Assembly: GCA_958448555.1 (NCBI GenBank)
Contig: CAUDEL010000023.1
Span: 1 to 43,147 of the forward strand
Direction of reading: 5' to 3'
From: Limiplasma sp958448555
Lineage (GTDB): Bacteria; Bacillota; Clostridia; Christensenellales; Aristaeellaceae
Length of the DNA stretch: 43,147 nucleotides
The notes below the pieces were generated by a model, which saw only the letters and a list, made by a program, of their open reading frames with translations, ran no database searches and had not been told where the DNA came from. Of this stretch, positions 1-7,650 are shown piece by piece. The position numbers and the translations under genes are program-made. Numbering within the stretch: the stretch's first letter is position 1; every line of letters begins with the position of its first letter.

Positions 1-79
1 GCCAGCGCCCGCCGCGACGATTGAGGTTGCGGGTCTGTGGCCCTCCGAACCTCCCGAAAGGGTTTTTTGACAGTCTGAC
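1..79. other. Left edge, no gene supported
   Basis: Plus frame 1 is open to a TGA at 22-24, so this may be the last few codons of a gene outside the window, but eight codons cannot support a call. A small CCC-GAAA-GGG hairpin followed by six T (53-68) could be a plus-strand terminator for such a gene; the stem is only 3 bp. Confidence 0.25.
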
Positions 80-107
80 GGCCCCGGACCGATTGTGGTC
101 CGGGGCC
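80..107. terminator. Perfect 11-bp inverted repeat at the end of the lsr operon
   Basis: GGCCCCGGACC (80-90) and GGTCCGGGGCC (97-107) pair perfectly around a 6-nt loop. It lies just past the stop codon of the leftward fucU-like gene, so it is the likely 3' end of that transcript. There is no clear U-run on either side, so it may act as a stability hairpin rather than an intrinsic terminator. Confidence 0.5.
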
Positions 108-123
108 GCTTTGCGTGGCTATC

Positions 124-558
124 TTAGAGCCGCACCACGCCCTTGCGGAGGATGATGTTGCCGTAGAGGGCCGTCTCGCCCGTCTGCACCACCGCGTAGG
201 CGGCACGGGCACGGTCCATGAAGGCGTCGTGCTCCATCTTTTCCATGTGCGCGCCGGGCAGGTCGATGGCCGCGGCCTTCTGGAAGCGCTCCCAGATGGG
301 GGCTGCGTTGCCGGGGAACATGCCGTCCGGCACCTCCATCACGCACAGGGGCGCGTCCACGAAGTCATCCAGCGGGAACAGGGGCATCAGCGCCGCCATC
401 ACCTCGGCGCCGCCGTGGCCGTCCATGCGCACGCAGCGCTTGCCGATGGAGGCGGCGGGGAAGTTGCCGTCGGCCAGGACCAGCTCGTCACCGTGGCCCA
501 TCTCGGCGATGATCTTGAGAAGCTCCGGGGTCAGAATGGGAGAGATTCCTTTGAGCAT
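124..558 (-). CDS. fucU: RbsD/FucU family sugar mutarotase
   Basis: At 144 aa it matches the length and sequence of E. coli FucU (about 140 aa), the L-fucose mutarotase that interconverts the alpha and beta anomers of a sugar. The N-terminus MLKGISPILTPELL, the motif MGHGDE (about residues 20-25, with the conserved His) and the C-terminal YGNIILRKG are FucU hallmarks. An AGAGG ribosome site lies 8 nt before the ATG. It is the last gene of the seven-gene leftward lsr-like operon and lies 23 nt after the AEC gene. Its substrate here is unknown. No fucose isomerase, kinase or aldolase is nearby, so a role on the ring anomers of the Lsr ligand is an inference. Confidence 0.88.
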   Translation of the reverse strand: MLKGISPILTPELLKIIAEMGHGDELVLADGNFPAASIGKRCVRMDGHGGAEVMAALMPLFPLDDFVDAPLCVMEVPDGMFPGNAAPIWERFQKAAAIDLPGAHMEKMEHDAFMDRARAAYAVVQTGETALYGNIILRKGVVRL

Positions 559-581
559 ACCGCATACCTCTTTTCATGCCG

Positions 582-1514
582 TCAGGCGAGGGTGTAGGCG
601 GCGATGGCGATGAAGGCCGCCACGGAGAGCAAAGTGGAGATGGACAGGGTGGTGGAGATGTACTCGCCGTGGCCCGTCACGTCCGCGTAAAGGGGGATGA
701 TGAAGGGCGGAGGAAGCATGAAGCCCAGCATCAGCGCCACCAGCAGGGGCTTGTCAAAGGGCACGACGGCAAAGATCACCAGCGCGCACACGCAGCACAG
801 GGCGGCCATGACCGCCAGACGCACAAGCGCCGTGGTCAGCACCGGCTTCATCAGCTCGCGGCTGAAGGACAGCTCGTAGCCCACCATCAGCAGAATCAGC
901 ACGGACGTGGGCGCGGTGATGAAGGAGATCAGGCTGCTCACCAGCGGGCCGATCGTGGAGGTGGCCACCCATTTGCCAACGCCCGCCACGCCCAGCACGA
1001 TGCCCAAAAGCATGCCCACGCTGGCAGGGTTGGTCAGCATGTTTCTGACCACGGCGCCTACGGAGGGCTTCTGGCCGTTGACGACCTGGAGGGTGGAGAG
1101 GAAAACGGTGTAGGCGAACATCGTCTGCCCCACGTCCGCCATGGCGAAGATATGGGTCTGGGAGGCGCCGTAGAGAAGGCCAAAGAGCGCGTAGCCCAGC
1201 ATGCCGCCCTCAAAGCCTGTCATCAGAAAGGGCATGAATTTGCCGTAGCGCGCATTGAAGCGCCTGGCCCAGAAGCCGATGAGCAGCGCCGCGCCCAGGC
1301 TGATATAGACCACGCAGAAGGTCAGCGCGGTCGTGCCGGAATAGTCGGCGGTGAAGAAGGCGTTGAAGAGGACCACCGGCAGCGTAATCTTGCCGACCAC
1401 GGATTTGATGCCCTGCAGGCCCGCGGCGCTGAGCCACTGGCGACGGTTGCACAGGAACCCCAGCGCGATCACCAGCAGGACGGGAAGGACCATCTGGAGA
1501 ATGGAGAGTGCCAT
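582..1514 (-). CDS. AEC (auxin efflux carrier) family transporter
   Basis: This 310-aa, very hydrophobic protein has about ten predicted membrane segments in two halves. It has the AEC pattern: an N-terminal segment with VLPVLLVIALGF, a mid-protein loop with NPASVGMLLG, and helix-breaking prolines near the C-terminus (FMLPPPFIIPLYAD). AEC proteins are secondary carriers of small organic acids such as malate, or of auxin. The ATG has AAAGGTGG 7 nt upstream. The gene sits between lsrF and fucU in one operon, so it may export or import a compound linked to the Lsr pathway. Its substrate cannot be read from the sequence. Confidence 0.85.
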   Translation of the reverse strand: MALSILQMVLPVLLVIALGFLCNRRQWLSAAGLQGIKSVVGKITLPVVLFNAFFTADYSGTTALTFCVVYISLGAALLIGFWARRFNARYGKFMPFLMTGFEGGMLGYALFGLLYGASQTHIFAMADVGQTMFAYTVFLSTLQVVNGQKPSVGAVVRNMLTNPASVGMLLGIVLGVAGVGKWVATSTIGPLVSSLISFITAPTSVLILLMVGYELSFSRELMKPVLTTALVRLAVMAALCCVCALVIFAVVPFDKPLLVALMLGFMLPPPFIIPLYADVTGHGEYISTTLSISTLLSVAAFIAIAAYTLA

Positions 1515-1534
1515 TGAAAGCCCACCTTTTGAAA

Positions 1535-1564
1535 GGGCTGCCGCGGCGCGGAGCCGGGCAGCCC
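1535..1564. other. Intercistronic hairpin, lsrF to AEC gene
   Basis: GGGCTGCC (1535-1542) pairs with GGCAGCCC (1557-1564) across a GC-rich 14-nt loop. On the leftward transcript it falls between the lsrF stop and the AEC ribosome site. With no U-run in that direction, it looks like an mRNA processing or stability element. Confidence 0.45.
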
Positions 1565-1578
1565 GTTTTTGGGTTCTC

Positions 1579-2457
1579 TTAGTGGATCAGATCCTGATAG
1601 AACTCGTAGGCTTCCTTGTCGGTGTAGCCCTCGTGCACGATCTTGCGGATGGCCTGGGCCATCTCGGCGCTGTGCTCGCTCTGGAAGATGTTGCGGCCCA
1701 TGTCCAGGCCGCGCGCGCCGCCCTGGATGCTGCGGTAGGCGAGGGTGAGGGCCTCGTCCTCGGGCAGCTTCTTGCCGCCGGCGACCACGATGGGCACCGG
1801 GCAGGCCGCCACGATCTCCTCAAAGTTATCGCAGTAGTAGGTCTTGACCAGCTGCACGCCCATCTCGGCCACGATGCGGGTGGCGAGCTTGAAGAAGCGG
1901 TCGGTGCGCTCCATGTCCTTGCCCACGGCCACGACGCCCAGCGTGGGGATGCTGTAGCGGAAGCCGGCGTTGATGACGCGGCTGAGGTTGTCGATGCTGG
2001 AGAGCTGTCCGTCCGCGCCGATGAAGGTCTGCACGGCCATGCAGTCAGCGTTCATGCGGATGGAGTCCTCGATGTCCACGGCCACGACCTCATGGCTCAG
2101 GTCATCGTTGAGCATGCTGGAGCCGGAGGTGACGCGCAGGGCGATGGCCTTGCGGTTTTCCGCAGGCACGCAGGTGCGCAACGCCCCGCGGGTGCCCATC
2201 AAGCAGTCCACATAGGGCATGAGCTTGGGAATGACCAGATCCAGGCGCTCCAGGCCCGCGGTGGAGCCCATGAAATAGCCGTGGTCAAAGGCGAACATCA
2301 CGGTGTTGCCGCTCTTGGGGTCGAAGATGTTGCTCAGGTGCTTTTTCATACCCCAGTCCAGATTGTTGGCGCCCTTGACGTAAAAGCCGCCCTGATTGGC
2401 GAACGCCTCGTTCACATGGTAGTCCTTGGCAATCTTCAATCCGTCTTTATCAGCCAT
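1579..2457 (-). CDS. lsrF: LsrF-like 3-hydroxy-5-phosphonooxypentane-2,4-dione thiolase (class I aldolase fold)
   Basis: The 292-aa length equals that of E. coli LsrF (291 aa). LsrF transfers an acetyl group from phosphorylated, isomerised AI-2 (P-HPD) to CoA, giving acetyl-CoA and dihydroxyacetone phosphate. Shared blocks include LDWGM (33-37), MFAFDHGYFMG (54-64), GLERLD (68-73), VGKDM (178-182), AEMGVQLVKTYY (197-208, whose Lys205 lines up with the Schiff-base lysine near position 203 in LsrF), CPVPIVVAGGKKLP and GLDMGRNIFQS near the C-terminus. AAGGAGG lies 9 nt before the ATG. Being directly downstream of the LsrB-like gene is the classical lsr order. A related DhnA-type aldolase acting on another phospho-sugar is the alternative. 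Confidence 0.88.
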   Translation of the reverse strand: MADKDGLKIAKDYHVNEAFANQGGFYVKGANNLDWGMKKHLSNIFDPKSGNTVMFAFDHGYFMGSTAGLERLDLVIPKLMPYVDCLMGTRGALRTCVPAENRKAIALRVTSGSSMLNDDLSHEVVAVDIEDSIRMNADCMAVQTFIGADGQLSSIDNLSRVINAGFRYSIPTLGVVAVGKDMERTDRFFKLATRIVAEMGVQLVKTYYCDNFEEIVAACPVPIVVAGGKKLPEDEALTLAYRSIQGGARGLDMGRNIFQSEHSAEMAQAIRKIVHEGYTDKEAYEFYQDLIH

Positions 2458-2543
2458 GTTGAGAAACCTCCTTCAGTAAGTAGCTGTGAATCGGTCAGTC
2501 CGTGTGGGCGCTGCGGGCAGCTGTCCGCCCGCTTGCGCCATGA

Positions 2544-2581
2544 AAGGGAGGAGAAGCGCGCGCAGGCGCTTCCTCTCCCTT
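2544..2581. other. Intercistronic stem-loop between lsrB and lsrF
   Basis: Arms 2544-2559 and 2566-2581 form a 16-bp stem with two mismatched positions and a 6-nt loop. On the leftward mRNA it follows the lsrB stop by about 20 nt. Such hairpins often protect the binding-protein mRNA and lower expression of downstream genes; that role is inferred from position. Confidence 0.55.
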
Positions 2582-2602
2582 GGTTGGTTGCGAAAGGAAC
2601 GA

Positions 2603-3670
2603 TCAGAACGGATAGTCCGCGACGTTCTCAGCGGTGAAGACAACGCGCTCGGGCAGCAGCACAACGCCGTTGTTCTCGGGAGCGGTCTCCTGACCCTCGA
2701 CCAGATCGCCGTTGGCAAGGATGGTCACATCGCCGATGCCGGGGATGGTCACCACGTCGCCCACCTTCACGGTGTTGCCGGCAGACACATACGCGGCCAG
2801 GTAGCAGCCCATGGCGCCCTGGATGCCGCAATCCCACAGACCCCAACGGGTGCAGATGCCGTTCTCCAGGTAGGTGGTCATGCCGGAGGGCGGGCAGAAG
2901 CCGGTGATGGTCACGTCCTCAGCGGTCAGGCCCTTGTTCTGGGCGGCGCCGCACTGGCCGGGCAGAGCGGTGGAGTCGTTGCAGATAATCAGGTCGATGT
3001 CGGGATAGGCCTCAAAGATGGCCTCGCCCACGCTCACGGACTGAGCGGGATCCTGGTTGCTGTAGTAGGGCTCGTTGACGGCGACCCAGTTGGGGTAGTT
3101 TTCCTTGATGTACTCTTCGCCGGCGACGTACCAGGAGTTCTGGTCAGCCACGCTGGGGTTGGAGAAGTGCCACACATAGTTCACGGCGCCTTCGACGTCC
3201 ACGCCGCGCTCCTTGAGGGACTCGACGCCCATTTCAACCAGCATGGGTCCAAGCACGTCCGCGGTGCCCTGGGAAACCATCAGCGCGCGGGCGTTGGGGG
3301 AGACGTCGGAATCCCAGGTGCTGACATAGATGCCGGCATCCTGCGCTTCCATGAGCTTCTCGTCCAGGGCGGTAGCGTCAACGGCGGAGATGCAGATGGC
3401 GTCCACGCCCTTGTCGATGGCCTGCTGGATGAGCTCCAGCTGGGTGGTCACGGAAGCGTCGGGGGAGCCGATGTAATCGACGGTCAGGCCCCACTCGGCG
3501 GCGTACTTCTGCGCGCCGTCGTTAGCAGCTTCGAAGAAAGAGTTGCCGGAAACCTTCGGAATGAAGGCCACGGTCATGCCGTCCACGGGGCTCTTGCTCT
3601 CGGCCACGGCGGCAGAGGCCAGCGTGAGCGCCATGCACAGCACAAGGATCATCGCAAGGATCTTTTTCAT
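2603..3670 (-). CDS. lsrB: LsrB-like AI-2/sugar-binding protein of an ABC importer
   Basis: This 355-aa periplasmic-binding-protein-fold protein would be anchored outside the membrane in a Gram-positive. It has a signal peptide (MKKILAM then hydrophobic residues 5-22, likely cut near ASAAVAES); there is a Cys at 12 but no clean lipobox. It aligns along its length with Salmonella LsrB, including FIPK (36-39), STWDSD (117-122), DQNSW (177-181), IPGIGDVT and the ending NGVVLLPERVVF. Of the six AI-2 contacts known in LsrB (Lys35, Asp116, Asp166, Gln167, Pro220, Ala222), the first four match Lys39, Asp120, Asp177 and Gln178. The last two are Asn231 and Ser233. AI-2 is therefore the likely but not certain ligand; a rhamnose- or other deoxysugar-binding role is possible. 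GGAGGA precedes the ATG by 8 nt. Confidence 0.85.
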   Translation of the reverse strand: MKKILAMILVLCMALTLASAAVAESKSPVDGMTVAFIPKVSGNSFFEAANDGAQKYAAEWGLTVDYIGSPDASVTTQLELIQQAIDKGVDAICISAVDATALDEKLMEAQDAGIYVSTWDSDVSPNARALMVSQGTADVLGPMLVEMGVESLKERGVDVEGAVNYVWHFSNPSVADQNSWYVAGEEYIKENYPNWVAVNEPYYSNQDPAQSVSVGEAIFEAYPDIDLIICNDSTALPGQCGAAQNKGLTAEDVTITGFCPPSGMTTYLENGICTRWGLWDCGIQGAMGCYLAAYVSAGNTVKVGDVVTIPGIGDVTILANGDLVEGQETAPENNGVVLLPERVVFTAENVADYPF

Positions 3671-3736
3671 GGTTGGGTTCCTCCTGTTTTTTTATTATCT
3701 CAAGGGGCGTCGGACAACGTCCCATGAAATGCGTTG

Positions 3737-4768
3737 TCAAGCGGCGGCCGTCTTTTTGATGCTCCTGACGACTTTGGAGAGCATGCCCCGGCCGGCGATC
3801 TCGCGGCCAAGCACGACCAGCACCAGGATGATGCCCACCGGCAGGTCCAGGTTCTGGGTGCTCACGTCAAAGCACAGGGGCAGGCCGTAGCGAAGGATGC
3901 AGATAATCAGCGACGCCAGCACCGTGCCAAGGATGCTGCCCTTGCCGCCGGTGTTGAGCGTGCCGCCCAGCACAACGGCGGTGATGATGGCCAGGGTATA
4001 GCCGGAGCCGAGGTTGTACTTGGCGGAGTTGACGTTGGAGGTCAGAATCGTGCCGGCCAGCGCGGCGCTCACGGCGGAGAGCACGTAGGTGCTGAGGATC
4101 ACCATGCGGGTGTTGATGCCGGAATACTCGGCGGCCTGCTGGTTGACGCCGATGAGGTAGAGGCGCTCGCCGTACTTGGTGCGGTGCAGAAGCCACACGC
4201 ACAGCACGATCAGCAGCACGTAGATGACGATCGGCATGGGCACGCCCAGCAGCTCGCCCTTGCCCAGGAAGCGGTAGTCGATGAACGAGCCGTCCTCCGC
4301 CTTGGCAGGGAAGCCGCTGATGCCCTGATAGGCGGGGGTGGCGGACATGCCGGAAACCAGCAGCGCCAGGCCCGAGTACAGGAAGCTGCCGCCCAGCGTG
4401 ACCACCATGGGCTGCACGCCGCAATAGGCGACGAAGAAGCCGGACAGCCCGCCGCAGATCGCCGCGACAACGATCGCCAGGAGCACGGCCACCCAGATGT
4501 TCATGCCAAGGTCACTCCACAGATAGCCCTGGATGATGCTGGTCAGGCCGATGATGGAGGCGGCCTGGATGTCAATGCCGCCGGTAATCATCACGAGGGT
4601 GACAAACAGAGCGATGATGCAGACGCTGATGTAGTTGACGATGCTGTTCATGATGGACTGCGGGCGCAGGAACTTGGGATTGGCCGCGCCGAAGATCACA
4701 AACTCCAGCACCAGGAACACCAGCAAAAACATCTCCCAGCGCTTGAAAAGCTTCTTGAGAACGTTCAC
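3737..4768 (-). CDS. lsrD: ABC sugar/AI-2 importer permease, LsrD-like
   Basis: It is a membrane permease of the BPD_transp_2 (ribose/AI-2) type with roughly 9-10 hydrophobic segments. Family motifs include MITGGIDIQ after the second segment, PMVVTLGG and the cytoplasmic loop with GERLYLIGVNQQAAEYSGI that contacts the ATPase. The chosen start is GTG at 4768, giving 343 aa: its GTGA overlaps the stop of the preceding permease, and an AAGGAG lies 10 nt upstream. The frame-open GTG at 4777 would be only 1-2 nt from that ribosome site. With its partner permease it forms the importer channel. Confidence 0.85.
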   Translation of the reverse strand: MNVLKKLFKRWEMFLLVFLVLEFVIFGAANPKFLRPQSIMNSIVNYISVCIIALFVTLVMITGGIDIQAASIIGLTSIIQGYLWSDLGMNIWVAVLLAIVVAAICGGLSGFFVAYCGVQPMVVTLGGSFLYSGLALLVSGMSATPAYQGISGFPAKAEDGSFIDYRFLGKGELLGVPMPIVIYVLLIVLCVWLLHRTKYGERLYLIGVNQQAAEYSGINTRMVILSTYVLSAVSAALAGTILTSNVNSAKYNLGSGYTLAIITAVVLGGTLNTGGKGSILGTVLASLIICILRYGLPLCFDVSTQNLDLPVGIILVLVVLGREIAGRGMLSKVVRSIKKTAAA

Positions 4769-5781
4769 GCCTTGCACTCTCCTTCCGCAGCGCTTTCCGC
4801 CGTTTTGGACAGGAGGCGCTTTCTTCTGGCCATTTCAATGGAACGGCGCTGGGTCAGCGCGTCAACGACGACGATCACGATCAGCATGATGCCGGTGATG
4901 GTGTTGTCATAGGTGGACGGCAGGCCGATGAAGACCAGGAGGCGGCTGATGGAGGACATGATGACCGCGCCAATCGCGGCGCCAACCATGTTGCCAAGAC
5001 CGCCGGAGAGGGAGATGCCGCCCAGCACGCAGGCCGCGATGGCGGTCATCTCATAGCCGTTGCCGGCCACGGTCATGACCTGGCCGTATTTGGAGGCGAA
5101 GACGAAGCCGCTCAGGCCGGCGAAGATGCCGCAGAGCACATAGGCCAGCATCTTGGTGCCCATCACGGAGATGCCCACCAGGTTCGCGCCGCCCGCGTTG
5201 TCGCCGACCGCGATGAAATACTTGCCCTTTTTGGTCTTGGTCAGGACGATGTGGGCCGCCGCGACCAGGACGATGGCGAGCGTATAGTAGAGGGTGATTT
5301 CCGCAAAGAGGGTGAGGTTGCCGTAGCTGGCGACCGCGCCGCCGAAGTTCTCCACCGTGCGCCCGTCGGAGAGAATGTAGATCATGCCGCGGACGACGCT
5401 GTTGGTGCCGAGGGTGAAGATCAGGGACGGGACGCCGAAATAGGCGACGCCCACGCCGTTCATCAGGCCGATCACCGCGCCGGTGGCGACCACCGCCAGC
5501 AGCATCACCGCGATGCTGCCGTCCTGCTTGGCGATCAGGCCGGTCATGGCGGCGGAGAGCCCCAGGGTGGAGCCGATGGACACGTCGATCTCGCCGGTCA
5601 TGATGACAAAGGCGATACCGATGGCCAGAAGCGTGTACATGGTCGCCGTGTTAAAGCAGCTGATGATGTTGGAATAGCTCAGGAAGTCGGGCTCAGCGAT
5701 GCCGGTGACGAGAAACAGCAGGAGCAGGAAGATCAGGCTCGACATCCACCTGGCCTTGAACAGGCTTTTGACTTTATTCAT
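4765..5781 (-). CDS. lsrC: ABC sugar/AI-2 importer permease, LsrC-like
   Basis: This second BPD_transp_2 permease is 338 aa from the chosen ATG. It has MTGEIDVSIGSTLGL in the early periplasmic/transmembrane junction, IFTLGTNSVVRG, and the EAA-like loop GKYFIAVGDNAGGANLVGI. The start at 5781 is preferred because AAAGG lies 10 nt upstream, and the gene then overlaps the ATPase stop by 8 bp. An ATG at 5799 has no ribosome site. Two different permeases beside one double-domain ATPase is the LsrACD / RhaPQT arrangement. Confidence 0.85.
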   Translation of the reverse strand: MNKVKSLFKARWMSSLIFLLLLFLVTGIAEPDFLSYSNIISCFNTATMYTLLAIGIAFVIMTGEIDVSIGSTLGLSAAMTGLIAKQDGSIAVMLLAVVATGAVIGLMNGVGVAYFGVPSLIFTLGTNSVVRGMIYILSDGRTVENFGGAVASYGNLTLFAEITLYYTLAIVLVAAAHIVLTKTKKGKYFIAVGDNAGGANLVGISVMGTKMLAYVLCGIFAGLSGFVFASKYGQVMTVAGNGYEMTAIAACVLGGISLSGGLGNMVGAAIGAVIMSSISRLLVFIGLPSTYDNTITGIMLIVIVVVDALTQRRSIEMARRKRLLSKTAESAAEGECKA

Positions 5782-7306
5782 TTGCGACCAACCTTTCATG
5801 CCCGATTCCGAACGAGGCGCTGGTGAGCGCGTCCTGAGAGATCTCGTCGTGGCTGAACTCGCCGTTGATGCGGCCCTGGAAGATGGTGATGGCGCGGTCC
5901 GCCAGCTCCACGACCTCCTCGATGTCGGAGGAAACCATCAGCACGGCCACGCCCTCCTCCTTGAGCTGGCGGATGATGCTGTACACGTCGCTGCGGGCGG
6001 CGGCGTCAATGCCGCGGGTTGGCTCGTCAAGGATGACGACCTTGGGATGGGTGGACAGGGCGCGGGAGATGACCACCTTCTGCTGGTTGCCGCCGGAGAG
6101 GCTGCCGATCAGGTCCTCCAGAGAGACGATCTTGGTGCGGAACTTGTCCACATACCGCTGGGCGATCTCGCGCTGGTGGCGGCGGTTCATGTCCACCTTG
6201 CCCAGCTCCTTGGAGCTCAGAAGCGCCGAGGTGGTGTTGGAGGAGATGGAGCGGATCTTGAACAGACCGTGATAATGGCGGTCTTCGGGCACGAAGTTGA
6301 TGCCCTCCTGCAAGATTCGCTTGGTGGGAAAGCCCGTGATGTCCTTGCCGTCCAGGATAACCTGGCCGCCCAGGGTCTTGTCGCGGCCGAAGATGGTGCT
6401 TATCATTTCGGTGCGGCCGGCGCCGACCACGCCCGCGATGCCGAGGATCTCGCCGGGGTAAAGGTCGAAGGTGATGTCGTTGAAGCCATAGCCGCTGAAA
6501 TTGCGCACCTTGAGGACGGGCTTGGCGTTTTTGTAATCCACCGGCTGATAGGCGCGATGACCTTCGTCGCTGACCTCGACATCCGTGGGCAAAAGCCCCT
6601 GGATGAGCATTTCCTTGGTGAAGTTCTGCACCGGGCCGCTGAGGGTAATCAGACCGTCGCGCATGATGGCGACGCTGGTGGCGATCTCAAACACCTCCGT
6701 CAGGCGGTGGGTGATGTAGATCATGCTGATGCCCTTGCTCTTGAGGTCCTCGATGACCTTGAAGAGAGACTGCACTTCGCCGAAGGTCAAGGCGCTGGTC
6801 GGTTCGTCAAGGATCAAAAGCCGCGCCTCGCGCATCATGCCGCGCAGGATCTCCACCAGCTGCTGCTCGGCGATGGAAAGGGTGCTGGCCTTGCGCTGCA
6901 GGTTGAGCGTGAAGCCCAGCTCCTCCATGTGCTTTTGCAGGCGCCTGCGCAGCTCCGTCTCGTTCTCATGGAAGCCCATGAGCACGTTTTCCAGCACCGT
7001 CATATTGGGGAACAAAAGCGGTTCCTGAGGAACCAGATAAATGCCCTGCGCCAGGGAGGCGGAGGGCTTGCCCAGCTTGACGGGCGCGCCGTGCATAAGA
7101 ATTTCGCCCTCGTCGAGCTCATAGATGCCCATGATGATCTTCATCAGGGTGCTCTTGCCGGCGCCGTTGCCGCCGATGAGGGCGACGACCTCTCCCGCGT
7201 GCACGTCCATATTGATGCCCTTGAGGACGACGTTGGACCCGAAGGACTTTGTGATCCCCCGGACCGACATCAGGACGCCGGATCGTTCGTTCACAGCTTC
7301 ACTCAT
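5774..7306 (-). CDS. lsrA: Double-domain sugar/AI-2 import ATPase, LsrA-like
   Basis: This 510-aa ABC protein of the RbsA/LsrA class energises the importer. The N-terminal domain has Walker A GGNGAGKST, a degenerate signature LSIAEQQ and Walker B LLILDEPTSAL. The C-terminal domain has a Walker A with Arg for Lys (GVVGAGRTE), an intact signature LSGGNQQK and Walker B VVILDEPTRGID. This asymmetry is normal for the family. The start at 7306 (MSEAVNE) is chosen because GGAGG lies 8 nt upstream; the ATG at 7321 has no ribosome site. It is the first gene of the leftward operon and is read from the promoter at 7367-7395. Confidence 0.88.
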   Translation of the reverse strand: MSEAVNERSGVLMSVRGITKSFGSNVVLKGINMDVHAGEVVALIGGNGAGKSTLMKIIMGIYELDEGEILMHGAPVKLGKPSASLAQGIYLVPQEPLLFPNMTVLENVLMGFHENETELRRRLQKHMEELGFTLNLQRKASTLSIAEQQLVEILRGMMREARLLILDEPTSALTFGEVQSLFKVIEDLKSKGISMIYITHRLTEVFEIATSVAIMRDGLITLSGPVQNFTKEMLIQGLLPTDVEVSDEGHRAYQPVDYKNAKPVLKVRNFSGYGFNDITFDLYPGEILGIAGVVGAGRTEMISTIFGRDKTLGGQVILDGKDITGFPTKRILQEGINFVPEDRHYHGLFKIRSISSNTTSALLSSKELGKVDMNRRHQREIAQRYVDKFRTKIVSLEDLIGSLSGGNQQKVVISRALSTHPKVVILDEPTRGIDAAARSDVYSIIRQLKEEGVAVLMVSSDIEEVVELADRAITIFQGRINGEFSHDEISQDALTSASFGIGHERLVANE

Positions 7307-7330
7307 TCGTAGAACCTCCATGCGGCATTA

Positions 7331-7338
7331 CAAATGTT
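7331..7338 (-). promoter_or_regulatory. Candidate LsrR operator in the lsrA leader
   Basis: CAAATGTT on the plus strand is AACATTTG on the minus strand. In the longer context GCAAAAACATTTG (minus) it nearly repeats GCAAAAAACATTTG at 7606-7619 on the plus strand. It lies about 25 nt downstream of the predicted lsrA transcription start, a natural repressor position. Confidence 0.5.
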
Positions 7339-7366
7339 TTTGCCATGTCGTTTTTGTTCTGCTCCC

Positions 7367-7395
7367 ATGATACTATGCTTTTGTGCATTTGTCAA
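7367..7395 (-). promoter_or_regulatory. Sigma-70-type promoter of the leftward lsr operon
   Basis: On the minus strand TTGACA (7395-7390) is followed after 17 nt by TATCAT (7372-7367). The predicted start near 7360 gives a leader of about 54 nt before lsrA. The -35 is embedded in AAACATTGACAAATGC, an imperfect copy of the AACATTTG operator motif in both orientations, so a bound regulator would cover it. Confidence 0.72.
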
Positions 7396-7551
7396 TGTTT
7401 CAGTCAAAAAAACTTTGGTTTCAAACGTCGGAAAAGCGGCGGGGTTTGTCTGTTTCCACCACCGGCGATCCTCGTGAATTGCACTGCTTTTCATGGATTT
7501 CCACCTTTGGAAAAAGCGCAGAAAAGAGGGCGATGTTTTTTCTCCGGGCGA
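7396..7551. other. Spacer between the divergent lsr promoters
   Basis: This stretch contains no gene. TTTCCA-CCTT-TGGAAA (7498-7513) is a perfect 6-bp inverted repeat that could be a minor protein site. I saw no convincing catabolite (cre) site. Confidence 0.4.
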
Positions 7552-7580
7552 TTGACATTCCTCCAAGGGGGTGCTATACT
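7552..7580 (+). promoter_or_regulatory. Strong sigma-70-type promoter of lsrR-lsrK-cupin
   Basis: A perfect TTGACA (7552-7557), a 17-nt spacer and TATACT (7575-7580), with TGC just before the -10 as an extended element. The predicted start near 7587 is immediately followed by the operator-like repeats, so the regulator probably represses its own gene. Confidence 0.8.
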
Positions 7581-7592
7581 AAATGCACGGAC

Positions 7593-7620
7593 AACATTTG
7601 TTCCTGCAAAAAACATTTGC
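7593..7620 (+). promoter_or_regulatory. Candidate LsrR operator (tandem AACATTTG)
   Basis: AACATTTG occurs at 7593-7600 and 7612-7619, 19 nt apart and so about two helical turns. The second copy lies in the inverted repeat GCAAA-N5-TTTGC (7606-7620); the first lies in AACA-TT-TGTT. Together with the copy at 7331-7338 and the half-matching site over the lsrA -35, the motif is confined to the divergent control region. Assigning it to LsrR is inference. Confidence 0.55.
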
Positions 7621-7650
7621 ACTCGAAACAGCGCATCCGGGAGGGACTCC

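Noticed and set aside
1..24. End of a plus-strand gene at the left edge
   Set aside because: Only seven sense codons and a stop are visible, which any random frame could give.
576..1517. Plus-strand open frame opposite the AEC gene
   Set aside because: His/Gln/Gly-rich with no family; the minus-strand frame is a clear membrane transporter with a ribosome site.
7345..7650. N-terminal extension of the LsrR-like regulator
   Set aside because: The extension would cover its own promoter and operator; the ATG at 7651 has a good ribosome site and matches the family N-terminus.
7322..7650. Catabolite control (cre) box in the lsr control region
   Set aside because: No stretch fits the cre consensus closely; TTTCAAACGTC is too degenerate.
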